A DNA stretch of 37,965 nt from the NCBI GenBank assembly GCA_003566675.1, contig PXCI01000334.1:1-37965 (forward strand), written 5' to 3'. This DNA is from Clostridia bacterium (lineage in GTDB: Bacteria > Bacillota > Sulfobacillia > SLMV01). Both the position numbers and the translations under genes were made by a program. Below are positions 27,914 to 37,596 of this stretch, in pieces; within the stretch, counting starts at the first letter, position 1; every line of letters begins with the position of its first letter. The notes under the pieces were generated by a model. That model was not told the DNA's origin and ran no database searches. It worked only from the letters and a program-made list of their open reading frames with translations.

Positions 27914-28762
27914 CTACCATCTGCTGAGCAGATGCTGTTTGATGATTCCCCGATGAGGGGAAAAGACCAGTGCCAGGAAGAACATCGCAGCTGACACCGT
28001 CACGATAGTTGCCCCTGCAGGCCAACTCGTGCTGTAGGATAAACCGAGTCCAAGCACCACAGAGGACATGCCAGTCAGCCATGCGTAGACGAGGATGCTC
28101 CTGTAGTTCGCCGAGAGCAGCTCCCCGGTTGCGCCGGGTATCACCAGGAGTGCCGAGGCCATGACCACACCTACCAGTTTCACTGAGAGCACGACGGTTA
28201 GAGCCAGGGCGATCAGGAGTCCATAGTGCAAAAAGCCGATGTGGACCCCCTGTGCCTCCGCGATCCCCTCGTGCATGTTGACCAGCAGGAGCTCCTTGAA
28301 GAATGCGCCCAGAAATCCCCCTGCAATCAACGTGAGCCCCACGATCAGCCACAAGTCTGTCGCGGAGACAGCGAGGATGTTGCCGAACAGGTAGCTGAAC
28401 AGTTCCCCGAAGTACCTTCCCTGGGTGTTGCTGACCATCAGGACGCCAAGGGCCATGGATGTGGAAAAGGCGATTCCGATGGCAACATCGACCTCCAGCC
28501 TCTTCTTACGGGAGACGGATGCGATCAGGATTCCCACGACGACACTGAAGAGGGTTCCTGTGATGATCGGTTCCAGGTTTAGCATAACTCCCAGGGCCAG
28601 TCCACCAAAGGCGGAATGGGCGATCCCCGCCCCTGCGAAGGATAGACCCCGCTGAACAACAAAGAAGGATAGAATCGAGCAAAGAGAGGCGATCAGAAGA
28701 CCGCCGATCAGGGCATGGAGCATGAAAGGATAGTTCAGAACCGCCGCGAACAGGGGGATCAT
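27914..28762 (-). CDS. znuB: Metal (Zn/Mn) ABC transporter permease
   Basis: ABC-3 family: LIGGLLIASLCSILSFFVVQRGLSFAGAGIAHSAFGGLALG; 4-bp overlap with ATPase gene. Confidence 0.93.
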   Translation of the reverse strand: MIPLFAAVLNYPFMLHALIGGLLIASLCSILSFFVVQRGLSFAGAGIAHSAFGGLALGVMLNLEPIITGTLFSVVVGILIASVSRKKRLEVDVAIGIAFSTSMALGVLMVSNTQGRYFGELFSYLFGNILAVSATDLWLIVGLTLIAGGFLGAFFKELLLVNMHEGIAEAQGVHIGFLHYGLLIALALTVVLSVKLVGVVMASALLVIPGATGELLSANYRSILVYAWLTGMSSVVLGLGLSYSTSWPAGATIVTVSAAMFFLALVFSPHRGIIKQHLLSRW

Positions 28763-29562
28763 TTCAGCTCATCTCCTGCGGTCAGGCCGAAGCAGAGCCT
28801 TAGCTGTCGACTCTGCAGCACTGCGTCGGGTTTTCCCTCAATATACAGGTTGCAGTTCATGACAAGCAGTCGATGAACCGTCTGGGCCATCCTGTTGAGT
28901 TCATGGGACACGAGCAGGATGCTGATTCCCGAGTGGGCGCAGATCTCTTTGAGCGTTTCATAAAGTTGCTGCTCCACCGTGAAGTCGAGGGCCTCTGCCG
29001 GCTCATCCAGAAGAAGCAGGCGGTTGTCTCCGGCGAGCACCATGGCGAGAAAGGCGCGCCTCTTTTGACCACCGGACAGGGCACCAACCGGAAGATGCCA
29101 CAGTCTTCGCGCCACCTTCAGGGCTTCCATGGCTCTCCTCGCCTTCCTGTGATCCTCGGCAGCGGGAAGCCTGCAGGGACCGATCAGGCGTGTCCGTCCC
29201 ATCATGACCAGGTCGTACGTGGAGACTGGAAAACTCTCTTTAAGATCCAGCCCCTGGGGCATGTATCCGATGGATCTGGATCTCCTGCCGGGCTGTGTGA
29301 ATTTGCTGGAGATTGTCCCCCGATCCGGCCGGACCAGTCCCGCAATGGCACGGAGCAGGGTGGTCTTTCCGCCGCCATTGGGGCCAACGAGGCCGACGAT
29401 CTCACCCTGCTTCAGGGCAAAGCTGATGTCGCGGAGGACGGGATGCCCGCCCAGGGTTATGGACACCCCGCTAACCGTGAGGACTTCAGATCCATGCAGA
29501 AGCACTGGGTGGCGCTGACCATCACTCCGGCGCTGGTCAGCGCCTTGACTGCGGAGGTTCAT
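28759..29562 (-). CDS. znuC: Metal ABC transporter ATP-binding protein
   Basis: Walker A GPNGGGKTTLLRAIAGL, signature LSGGQKRRAFLA, Walker B LLLLDEP. Confidence 0.94.
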   Translation of the reverse strand: MNLRSQGADQRRSDGQRHPVLLHGSEVLTVSGVSITLGGHPVLRDISFALKQGEIVGLVGPNGGGKTTLLRAIAGLVRPDRGTISSKFTQPGRRSRSIGYMPQGLDLKESFPVSTYDLVMMGRTRLIGPCRLPAAEDHRKARRAMEALKVARRLWHLPVGALSGGQKRRAFLAMVLAGDNRLLLLDEPAEALDFTVEQQLYETLKEICAHSGISILLVSHELNRMAQTVHRLLVMNCNLYIEGKPDAVLQSRQLRLCFGLTAGDELK

Positions 29563-30473
29563 GGTTCAACGGATTCATGAAGAGCGGCTGCGAGTTTTGC
29601 AGCATTGTACCGCATGATCTGGGCATAGGAGTTGCGATCTGCTGAGTCAGGATCACCGAGGGGGTCCAGGTCGAGCAGGATGCCGTCGATCTGTCCCGCC
29701 AGGGCCTCCGCCAGCATGGTTCCGTGGCCCCGAGTGGTGGTGATCACATGAATGCCTTCATGGTTGGCCAGATCAACCAGCTCCGTTGCTTCCCTCGGGC
29801 TGCATTCGTGGCCGGGTGTCGTCTCGAGAACACCCCTCTGTTCGAGGTTGTACCGATGTGCGAAATGGGTCCAGGCAGCATGGTCGCTGATGAAGGATCG
29901 CCCGGTGACATCCTGGAACATGTCCTGCAGTTCGCGGTCGAGATCGGTCAGTTCATCCGTGAAGCGGGCGGCGTTGTTCACGTAGTGCACAGAGCCCTCG
30001 GGATCTACAGCGGAGAAAGCATTGACCAGCAGGGGTACGATGTGGTCACGAACGAGGATGGGATCGAGCCAGACGTGAGGATCCCCCAGGTCCTCTCCCC
30101 CGTCTTCGGCCAGAACCGTGGCGATCTCAAGGCTTGCTGCATCCTCCCTGGCAGTGCTGAATACCTGCTCAGCCCATTCGTCCAGACCGCCTGCAATCCG
30201 GATCAGAAGGTCTGCGCTGACCGCTTCTTGCATCATGGCAGGGCCCACCTCGTGCAGATGGGCGCTTCCTCCGGCAGGAAGCAGGGTGGTCACAGTCACC
30301 CGATCCCCACCTATTTCCTGGGCAATACAGGTGAGGGGGTAAATGGTTGTTGCAACCAACAGGCGCTCATCTTTATCGGGTGCAGCCTGAAAGGCTGAAA
30401 AAATGCCGCATCCTGCAAGTAGCAGTGCAGATAGAGCCATGTACAAAACAAGTGCCGCAGTGTTTCGTTTCAT
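29559..30473 (-). CDS. znuA: Metal ABC transporter substrate-binding lipoprotein
   Basis: Lipobox LLLAGC; TIYPLTCIAQEIGGDRVTVTTLLPAGGSAHLHEVGP; DPHVWLDP; SDHAAWTHFAHRYNL. Confidence 0.93.
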   Translation of the reverse strand: MKRNTAALVLYMALSALLLAGCGIFSAFQAAPDKDERLLVATTIYPLTCIAQEIGGDRVTVTTLLPAGGSAHLHEVGPAMMQEAVSADLLIRIAGGLDEWAEQVFSTAREDAASLEIATVLAEDGGEDLGDPHVWLDPILVRDHIVPLLVNAFSAVDPEGSVHYVNNAARFTDELTDLDRELQDMFQDVTGRSFISDHAAWTHFAHRYNLEQRGVLETTPGHECSPREATELVDLANHEGIHVITTTRGHGTMLAEALAGQIDGILLDLDPLGDPDSADRNSYAQIMRYNAAKLAAALHESVEP

Positions 30474-30850
30474 GAGAAATGGACGCTCCTCTCATCCATG
30501 GATATAGTTAGGAATACCCTGAGGTCGCCTATCTTATCCTCTGTCGATGTGCGCTGTTAGGCGGGTCTTTGAACTCTGGGAGGAACACTGTGAGGAGCTG
30601 AGGTACTCAGTAGGTCTGGGATCATAATCAATTCTAGGCAGTGCCACGGCATGTCGGTGTCGGGAGCACTGAGCGCTGGCTGCTGGAGTCTAACCTATCG
30701 AACCATGTACTGACAACGTTGCACTGGCGATTCATCTTCTTCGCCTTGCCGACTGGGTATGTTGCCTAAAATATGTCAGTTGTCGGAAGAGCGCAATGCT
30801 CACTGGGAAGATGGCGATCTGTCAGATCACATGAGGAAGCACCCCCATCG

Positions 30851-32143
30851 CTACCCGGCCACGGGGGCAGGCAGCACTGAGGGTGCCTCGGGTAAGATGA
30901 GGACTCGGGTGTCGCTCTCCGTTGATAGATCTTCGGCTGTGCGCAGGGCCTCTTCGGGGATCTGCAGGCTCCCGTCCGCATTGAGGTTGAGGGGTTTCAT
31001 AAAAGCTTTCCGAACAAGGTGGGGTTCCATGTCTGACACCAACCAGACCGGGTTGTCACGTAGTGTGCGGGCCAGGGCGGCCGCCTTGTGGCCACCCAGT
31101 TCAAAATCCTCTTGAAGTCGCGACAGTACCTGCTGGGCAGAATCGGCCTCGGACAGCCATTCCGCGAAGATCCGATGACCGTAGCCCTCGGAGCACCGGG
31201 CAATAAGGATGATCGGTGCCCGGGGACAGGCGAAGGCCTGAGCATGGTCAAGGGCCTTCTGCGCCTGGTAGAGGTTGAGGTCCTTTGGGTGTCCTCCTGT
31301 ACTTGCGATGACCAGGTGTCCCGGCCCTCGAACTGAGATCCGGTTGCCCGCGTCCACAAAGGAAGCGGCTCGGCGGTGCGCTGTGATCGGATCTCCGGCG
31401 TAGGCTTTGATGACCCGTTTCTGTTCGTCGAGTACTACGTTCAGGATGAAATCTACGTGAACGAGATTGAGGACAGAGTCAATGTCTTCGCGGACCGGAT
31501 TTCCCACGATAACCCCAGCCCTGGCCTCGGACTCCATCATCATCTTGTGATTGAAGACCACTGTTTCCTGGTTACAGACCCCGGGCAGTATGGCCTTCAA
31601 TCCCCCGGAGTATCCTGCGATATAGTGGAATTCCACGTTTCCGAGGCAGATGATGCGATCGGCCTCCGCCACCACCCGGGTCAGCTGTACCGGTGTACCC
31701 TTCTCGGTGTGGCCAACGAACACCACATCCTTGGGATCACTGTCCACACATCGGACCTGGTGCGCAATATCCTCGCCGACGAGTTTCACCTGTTCCGCTC
31801 GACTCTGAGAGCGATGAATACCCGTGGCAAACACCACGGTTATGTCATCCGGCGAAATGCCCCCAGCAAACAGATCCTCGAGCAAGGCGGGTAGAACCAC
31901 ATCTGAAGGCATTGGGCGGGTCACATCACTGGTCACAACACATACGTTTTCACCCGGCTGCACAAGGTCTTGCAGACGGTCGCTAGCGACAGGATGATCC
32001 AGCGCATCCCGCACGATTTCCTCCTGTTCCCCGCCGGACGCATGGCTGGGTGAACCCTTGCTTATCACCGATACCCTGTCCGCCCAGTCGCTGCCGAGAT
32101 TGAGGCTCACAATCTGATCACCGTACTTCAGTGAATAACGCAA
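30851..32143 (-). CDS. LarA family (nickel-dependent lactate racemase-like) protein
   Basis: DVTRPMPSDVVLPALLEDL, ATGIHR, GNVEFHYIAGYSGGLKAILPGVCNQETVVFNH, STGGHPKDLNLYQAQKALDHA. Confidence 0.92.
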   Translation of the reverse strand: MRYSLKYGDQIVSLNLGSDWADRVSVISKGSPSHASGGEQEEIVRDALDHPVASDRLQDLVQPGENVCVVTSDVTRPMPSDVVLPALLEDLFAGGISPDDITVVFATGIHRSQSRAEQVKLVGEDIAHQVRCVDSDPKDVVFVGHTEKGTPVQLTRVVAEADRIICLGNVEFHYIAGYSGGLKAILPGVCNQETVVFNHKMMMESEARAGVIVGNPVREDIDSVLNLVHVDFILNVVLDEQKRVIKAYAGDPITAHRRAASFVDAGNRISVRGPGHLVIASTGGHPKDLNLYQAQKALDHAQAFACPRAPIILIARCSEGYGHRIFAEWLSEADSAQQVLSRLQEDFELGGHKAAALARTLRDNPVWLVSDMEPHLVRKAFMKPLNLNADGSLQIPEEALRTAEDLSTESDTRVLILPEAPSVLPAPVAG

Positions 32144-32226
32144 CGCACGTCTCCTTCCCTCGAAGGGCCAGCATGCTCGGCGAACCGGGTTCGGACGGGC
32201 CCATGAGGTGGCCGAATTCGGGGTGG

Positions 32227-32376
32227 CTACCCCAGATGGTTTTGCAGGCTCTGCACCCTGAGCCGGAGCTCCTGCACGTCCTTTGCCGTCAGGTTATCGT
32301 TTTGGTCTGCATACCTGGAGCTCACCCATTCAAAAAGATCCTTCAGCTCCCTGAGCATAGCATTTCTCTTGACCAC
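32227..32376 (-). CDS. 49-aa small hypothetical protein (below ORF-track threshold)
   Basis: RBS AAGGAG, GTG start: VVKRNAMLRELKDLFEWVSSRYADQNDNLTAKDVQELRLRVQSLQNHLG, stop TAG. Confidence 0.55.
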   Translation of the reverse strand: MVKRNAMLRELKDLFEWVSSRYADQNDNLTAKDVQELRLRVQSLQNHLG

Positions 32377-32410
32377 AAAATCAACTCCTTAAGATGTGTG
32401 GGGAAAGTGG

Positions 32411-32507
32411 CGGGAGTATGTGGGAATCGAACCCACCACGGACAGGTTCGGCCCATCCGTCAACGGATTTGAAGTCCGCGGGTGGCACCAGCCATCCAAC
32501 TACTCCC
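32411..32507 (-). tRNA. selC: tRNA-Sec (anticodon TCA), CCA encoded at 32408-32410
   Basis: GGGAGTAG...GGATGGCTGGTGCCACCC...CGGACTTCAAATCCG...long variable arm ACGGA/TCCGT...GTGGGTTCGATTCCCACATACTCCCGCCA. Confidence 0.93.
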
Positions 32508-32620
32508 GTGACAATGACAACTTTAGTTTAACGCCACGACTGGCATCTTGTCAATTTTGACCCGGCATCAGTGTGTCAAGACCGCGCAGGTAAGAATCGA
32601 GGGTGGTGCCCTGTACATTC

Positions 32621-33340
32621 TCATCCATTGATTGACGGCATACATCTGCCGTCAAGGTAGGCAACGACGTCTGACAATGTGCGTACGGACGCTGATAATT
32701 GACCGGTTCCCTGCCGGTCGAACAGAAGTGCATCCATGCCGATACTCTGAGGACCATGCACATCCCACAGCGGATCATCGCCTACGAAGAGACAATCACC
32801 AGGCTGAGCATCAAAGATGTCAAGGGCATGGCGGTACACCACGGGTGCTGGCTTGCGGTATCCAACGTCTCGACAGGAGATCACGTGCTCGAACAATACC
32901 CGCAGTCCACGGTCATCGAGGTCACGAAGCCACTCTTTTCCTGGACACCCCCAGGGTGTATTGGATACCAAGCCGAGCCGGTAGCCTTGTTCGGTCAAGT
33001 CAGTCAGCATCGCGCGCCCACCAGGTATAGCGACGCCGTGCCCTCGGATCACCTGGGTAAAGGCCGTCGCAGCAGCCTGCAGCCGATGAGAATGATCCGT
33101 CTTGAAGATGCGGGCGAGCCTTTCTTCAAGAGGTCGCACGCGGTGATCCGACCGTTCCCGATCTTCCCGTGACACCCGGTCCCAGATGTCTGTATCCGGG
33201 GGCATTGTCTCTTCGTTCTGAAACAAGATCGTGCTAGCTTCGGACAGTGCTTCCCACAGGACCTCCGGGAACTGGTCTCTCCGATAAAAATCCACCAATG
33301 TGCCTCCATAGTCGAACAGCACGACCGAGTATCGCCCCAT
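32621..33340 (-). CDS. HAD superfamily hydrolase
   Basis: VVLFDYGGTLVD, LGLVSNTPWG, VGYRKPAPVVYRHAL, CLFVGDDPLWDVHGPQSIGMDALLFDR. Confidence 0.9.
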   Translation of the reverse strand: MGRYSVVLFDYGGTLVDFYRRDQFPEVLWEALSEASTILFQNEETMPPDTDIWDRVSREDRERSDHRVRPLEERLARIFKTDHSHRLQAAATAFTQVIRGHGVAIPGGRAMLTDLTEQGYRLGLVSNTPWGCPGKEWLRDLDDRGLRVLFEHVISCRDVGYRKPAPVVYRHALDIFDAQPGDCLFVGDDPLWDVHGPQSIGMDALLFDRQGTGQLSASVRTLSDVVAYLDGRCMPSING

Positions 33341-33604
33341 GATGGCTCTCCCCTTTCTCTTGTAGAAAATAACAGACAAGCTGACCTCTCGGAACCGAGG
33401 CCCAAGTTCCTTGTTGATTCTCCTCAAGTACCCACAACCGCTTCACTCCTATCTCATTGGTCTGCACAAATGTTGCTCCTTTGTGCCGTGATGGCAGATC
33501 CCGGAGGAGCGGATGAGATGGCCCTGGATAAATGCTTCACACGGCGTCGACCCGCGACAGGTACTGGCATGACATGGAGGATGACCATGGCGCACGCAAA
33601 ATTC

Positions 33605-36433
33605 TCAGGGCTCCCGGGGGAGAAATACGTGGGGGCGGATGACTCCCGCCCGGATCTGAGTAATCCCCTCCAGGACGGCCGGCCCACCCCTATGTTCTTC
33701 GAACACCGTGGCTGTTCTCTCCGGAAGGGTCCCGAGATGACCGAAACCCTTCAGCAGGCAGATACTCAGGGGCGGTCGCCGTTCACCGGGGCCTGCATCG
33801 CAGGATGGGTCCTCAAAATATTCGTCCAAGATCCTCCCGGTGGCGCGCGGTGCCACAATGCCCTTCACTGCCATCTCCTGTGCCTGCTCCAGCAGGGCCC
33901 AGGTCAAGGTACGATTCAGGACCACGATTGCATCGGAGTGCTGCTCCGAGATAACCCCGTCTGATCCATTGCGGATCTCGTCCAAGATCTGCAGCGTTCC
34001 AGCCACCCGACCCCCTACGCCATAGGCCCCATTGATTTTCCAACCGCGTCCTGTCACAGCAATCTCCCGTTCGCTGATCCGGGCAATTTTGCCGTAGGTT
34101 TCGGCCCGCAGGCGTTTCCGGGGACCTTGCCGTGAGATTATCACGGTGCCGTCTTCGATCGATGTGATGGTTCCTGACAGAGGCGCCGTGGCCTTTTTCG
34201 CAAAGAGCCCAAGTAGGCCTCCGGGGTGCGGCGAGGCCAGGATCGTCCCTTCGAGCACCCGATCCCCAATCCTGACCCGCAAGTATTGCTCAGCCTGATC
34301 CTTCGAGACGCCCAAATCCCCGGCTACATTGATGGCTGCCTCCCGTTCGTCCAGTTGCTCCTCAATCACAACTCGCCCGGAATCCGAAGAGATGTTGGTG
34401 ATCTGGCCTCTCACCGGGGCCTTGTACTCATATATGGTTGCGCCAACCCGGGCAGAGGCGAGGACTTCTCCCTTTGCCACCCGGTCGCCCACTCTTTTGA
34501 GCATGACTGCGGGCAATGTTTCGGGTTCAACCCTCAATGTTGGGCAGGGTGACAGGTACCAGGGAAAGCTGACATGATCTCGGCTCATCGCCAGTACCGT
34601 TGAGGGTCGAACCTCCTGTCCCTCCTTCACCGAAACCGACGCATCTTCGGGTAGGGGTATGCGGTACGTGACCTCCGTATTCACAGGGGGTGAGGCGTTG
34701 TCAAAGGAGCTGAAAGATACCGGTGCCGACATGGGCTCTATCTTCTCCCTCAGATCGACGATCAGGTTGAACCCCGTGTTTTCATCGAGTTGCGGCAGCT
34801 GCAAAACGGCGGGCCTGCTCACAGAGATCCCAGAGATTCCTGTGATTTGCTCCGCCTCATCGGGGGCTTCGAAGTAGATGTCGCCCGGTGCATACTGACT
34901 CACCCTGCCGTCGCTGAAGCGGATCTTCAGGTCCTGGGGCTTTCCGGGGCGAATCAGGACGCACAATCTGCGAAGCGCGAGCTGCTCAAACAGATCTCGG
35001 ACCTCGGCGGGGGGCAACACCTGAAGCAGAAGGCCGAGGTGAGGCGTGATGAACATCGGATCGACGGCGAGGATGGTCACGCCGGTGGGCCCCAGGCCGT
35101 CAATCAGGGTCAGTGCCAGGTCCCGGGCATCTCCACCGTGGGCAAAGTAGCCGCCCGAACCAACCAGCAGATCGGTATCCGTGACATCGAGGGTGCTCTG
35201 GATCCTTCCGCGGATATGGTCCTCCATCCCGGGGAGAATACCCACCTTCTTGATTGCGGTGGGCGCGTCCCTGAGGTGGTCCTGCAGGGCCAGGGCCAGA
35301 ACTTCGCGGGCAACGGCTCTCTCAACGAGGCGTTCTGCTTCGGTTTGGGGGATGTGGGTTGGGTGGCACATCTTGTTGTTGATGTAGTCCCGGACCTTTT
35401 CCTTGTCGAATGCACGGCGGTCCAGCCAGCGCATTACCCGCTCACTGCCTGCGCGAATCAGAGCATTACGGATGCTGTAGCTCATGCCGAGGTTGGCGCT
35501 CACGCTACGGTGGAGGTGCCCTTCCGTGACGGTGAAAATGTCTGTGGTGGCTCCTCCCATGTCAGCAAGCAGGATGTTAAGACCGGTGGCCCCGGCGTAG
35601 TCGGTCACCATCTGGCCCACCGCCCTGGGCGTCGGGAGAATGTTGCCACTGGTCCTTTCCTTCAGGCCCCGATATCCCGGTGCTCGCTCCATAACGTGTT
35701 CCATGAAGCTGCTTTCAATGGCAGCGGACAGGGGGGCGACATTTTCGCGGTCCGGCCTGGGCCGAACGTTCGCGACCGCTTCCACCAGGGCATCATCCCT
35801 GAGCGTCTCCTTCACAAGTGCCTGTGCCCCGGTGTTTCCGGCGAAGATGACGGGACAGAGGTGGTCTTCATCTGATCGACGCATCGCAAGGGCTCGCCTG
35901 ATGATCTCGGCCATGTTCACCAGGGGCTGTACGGATTGGGCATCAAAGCCGCCAGAGAAAACGACGAGGTCCGGGTGAAGCTGCCGGATTCGGTCGATCC
36001 GCTCCATGGGTGACCGTCCGTCATTGGAAGCGATGCCATCCAGAATAATGCCTCCGGCACCGAGGGCAGCCCGGTTAGCGCTTTCTGCGCTCAGGTGCCT
36101 TACAAGGCCGACCACCACCACCTGCAGGCCGCCGCCGGCGCTGGAGGTCGCCAGCCAGGTGATCTGGTCTTGGCTTTCGAGTTCGCGAATCACCCCATTG
36201 GTCTTGGCTAGCTGCGTAAACGCCTCGTCCACGCCCGCCATCACGTCCTCTGTTGGCCGTTCAACCGTCGTAGAAGAATGGCTACGCCCCATCAGGCAGT
36301 AGGTGTTGCCCTGTTTTTGCAGGTAGAACATTTTGGTGGTTGTGCTGCCGACATCGAGCAGTATGATGTGTTCCACTGGCTGACCCTCCTGGGATCGATT
36401 GGCCTTGCACTGGTTAGTTAGCGGAACGATCAT
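33605..36433 (-). CDS. Glutamate mutase L (GlmL/MutL)-like ASKHA-fold protein with long C-terminal barrel-sandwich-like extension
   Basis: ILLDVGSTTTKMFYL, WLATSSAGGGLQVVVVGLV, ILLADMGGATTDIFTV, SGGFDAQ; C-terminal YKAPVRGQITNISSDSGRVVI and TAPLSGTITSIEDGTVII repeats. Confidence 0.85.
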   Translation of the reverse strand: MIVPLTNQCKANRSQEGQPVEHIILLDVGSTTTKMFYLQKQGNTYCLMGRSHSSTTVERPTEDVMAGVDEAFTQLAKTNGVIRELESQDQITWLATSSAGGGLQVVVVGLVRHLSAESANRAALGAGGIILDGIASNDGRSPMERIDRIRQLHPDLVVFSGGFDAQSVQPLVNMAEIIRRALAMRRSDEDHLCPVIFAGNTGAQALVKETLRDDALVEAVANVRPRPDRENVAPLSAAIESSFMEHVMERAPGYRGLKERTSGNILPTPRAVGQMVTDYAGATGLNILLADMGGATTDIFTVTEGHLHRSVSANLGMSYSIRNALIRAGSERVMRWLDRRAFDKEKVRDYINNKMCHPTHIPQTEAERLVERAVAREVLALALQDHLRDAPTAIKKVGILPGMEDHIRGRIQSTLDVTDTDLLVGSGGYFAHGGDARDLALTLIDGLGPTGVTILAVDPMFITPHLGLLLQVLPPAEVRDLFEQLALRRLCVLIRPGKPQDLKIRFSDGRVSQYAPGDIYFEAPDEAEQITGISGISVSRPAVLQLPQLDENTGFNLIVDLREKIEPMSAPVSFSSFDNASPPVNTEVTYRIPLPEDASVSVKEGQEVRPSTVLAMSRDHVSFPWYLSPCPTLRVEPETLPAVMLKRVGDRVAKGEVLASARVGATIYEYKAPVRGQITNISSDSGRVVIEEQLDEREAAINVAGDLGVSKDQAEQYLRVRIGDRVLEGTILASPHPGGLLGLFAKKATAPLSGTITSIEDGTVIISRQGPRKRLRAETYGKIARISEREIAVTGRGWKINGAYGVGGRVAGTLQILDEIRNGSDGVISEQHSDAIVVLNRTLTWALLEQAQEMAVKGIVAPRATGRILDEYFEDPSCDAGPGERRPPLSICLLKGFGHLGTLPERTATVFEEHRGGPAVLEGITQIRAGVIRPHVFLPREP

Positions 36434-37596
36434 GAATCGTCATTTCGGACAATATCTTCGCCTCGGATGCAGCCCGGATGATTCGGGTTGCGGCCCCGGA
36501 GCCTTCGCTGAATCAAGAGTTCGGTAGCTAAACCTCCGGCGAAGCCGACACCCAGGTTAAAAATGAGGCTCAGCGCAACCGTGACGCCCGCCGCGGGCCA
36601 GGCTGGTGAACGCAGTGTCTGTGAGAACCTGCCGAGTTCAATGCCCACGACAACCATCATCGCACCGATGATGGGCATGGGGAAATTGGAGAAGAAACTC
36701 AGGAGAGTCGCCCCGAAGACGACCCCAAGCAGGATTTCCAGGGTTCCCTCGAGAATGTTTGCCCCTCCGGTTCTTGCGCCGAAATAGTACTGACTGGCCA
36801 ACCCACCGGCACCGTGACACATGGGGAAACCACCGAACAGAGAGGCAAGAACATTCATTACCCCCATATTGCGCATGAGTCGCCTCTCTGAAATGTCCCT
36901 GTGGGGGAAATATTCTCTCAGTAGCGCTGCACATCCTACTACGGCATTGCTAAGGGTGAGGGGAATTTGCCCGGCTCCAGCCCGCAGCATTCCCTGCCAT
37001 GCAAGGGAAGGATCGGGAAGCTGCAGAGAAGGCAGGGCAAGATCTGCAGGCGTATACTCCAGGGTGCCGTCGTACAGCATGATTAGCATTCCCAGGACGA
37101 AGACAACCAGGGCAGCCGGATTCCGGCGTCTTCCGCGGCTGAGGTAGCCAATGATGCCGAGGGCAGCGAGGCCGATCCACCACCGATTCGGCAGTATCAT
37201 CTGCAAACCCGTCCACCCGAGACTGATGCCCAGGGCGAGCTGGATTCCTCTGATCACGGACTCGGGTGTTCTTTTCAGAGCATCCTCCACCTGGGAGAAG
37301 CAGCTTAATAACAGCCAGAACACGCCCATAGACAGGGCCGTGGCGGAGATCAGGTCAGGAGCCCAGCTGCCGGCAATGGCGACTGCCGCGATGGCCTTCA
37401 TCGGCTGTAGGGGCATGGGTGCCCGGTAGATGAGACCCGTGACGATATTGGTGACGCCGAAGACGACCAGGAAGTCTGTCGGGTGCATTCCGTTCACGAC
37501 GATGAAGCCGACGGCGATGGGAAGCAGGGTTCCGAAATCGCCCATTGCTCCCGAGAGTTCACGAAGACTGAACTCATAATCGCCCAACCTGTACAT
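36430..37596 (-). CDS. MOT1-type putative sulfate/molybdate transporter
   Basis: LRELSGAMGDFGTLLPIAVGFIVVNGM, YRAPMPLQPMKAIAAVAI, PMCHGAGGLASQYYFGARTGGANILEG; 4-bp overlap with the downstream GlmL-like gene. Confidence 0.88.
   Translation of the reverse strand: MYRLGDYEFSLRELSGAMGDFGTLLPIAVGFIVVNGMHPTDFLVVFGVTNIVTGLIYRAPMPLQPMKAIAAVAIAGSWAPDLISATALSMGVFWLLLSCFSQVEDALKRTPESVIRGIQLALGISLGWTGLQMILPNRWWIGLAALGIIGYLSRGRRRNPAALVVFVLGMLIMLYDGTLEYTPADLALPSLQLPDPSLAWQGMLRAGAGQIPLTLSNAVVGCAALLREYFPHRDISERRLMRNMGVMNVLASLFGGFPMCHGAGGLASQYYFGARTGGANILEGTLEILLGVVFGATLLSFFSNFPMPIIGAMMVVVGIELGRFSQTLRSPAWPAAGVTVALSLIFNLGVGFAGGLATELLIQRRLRGRNPNHPGCIRGEDIVRNDDS

Noticed and set aside
29724-30398. 224-aa plus-strand ORF opposite znuA
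   Set aside because: Antisense to a well-supported substrate-binding protein.
34790-35875. 361-aa plus-strand ORF opposite the GlmL-like gene
   Set aside because: Antisense shadow; the ASKHA motifs lie on the minus strand.
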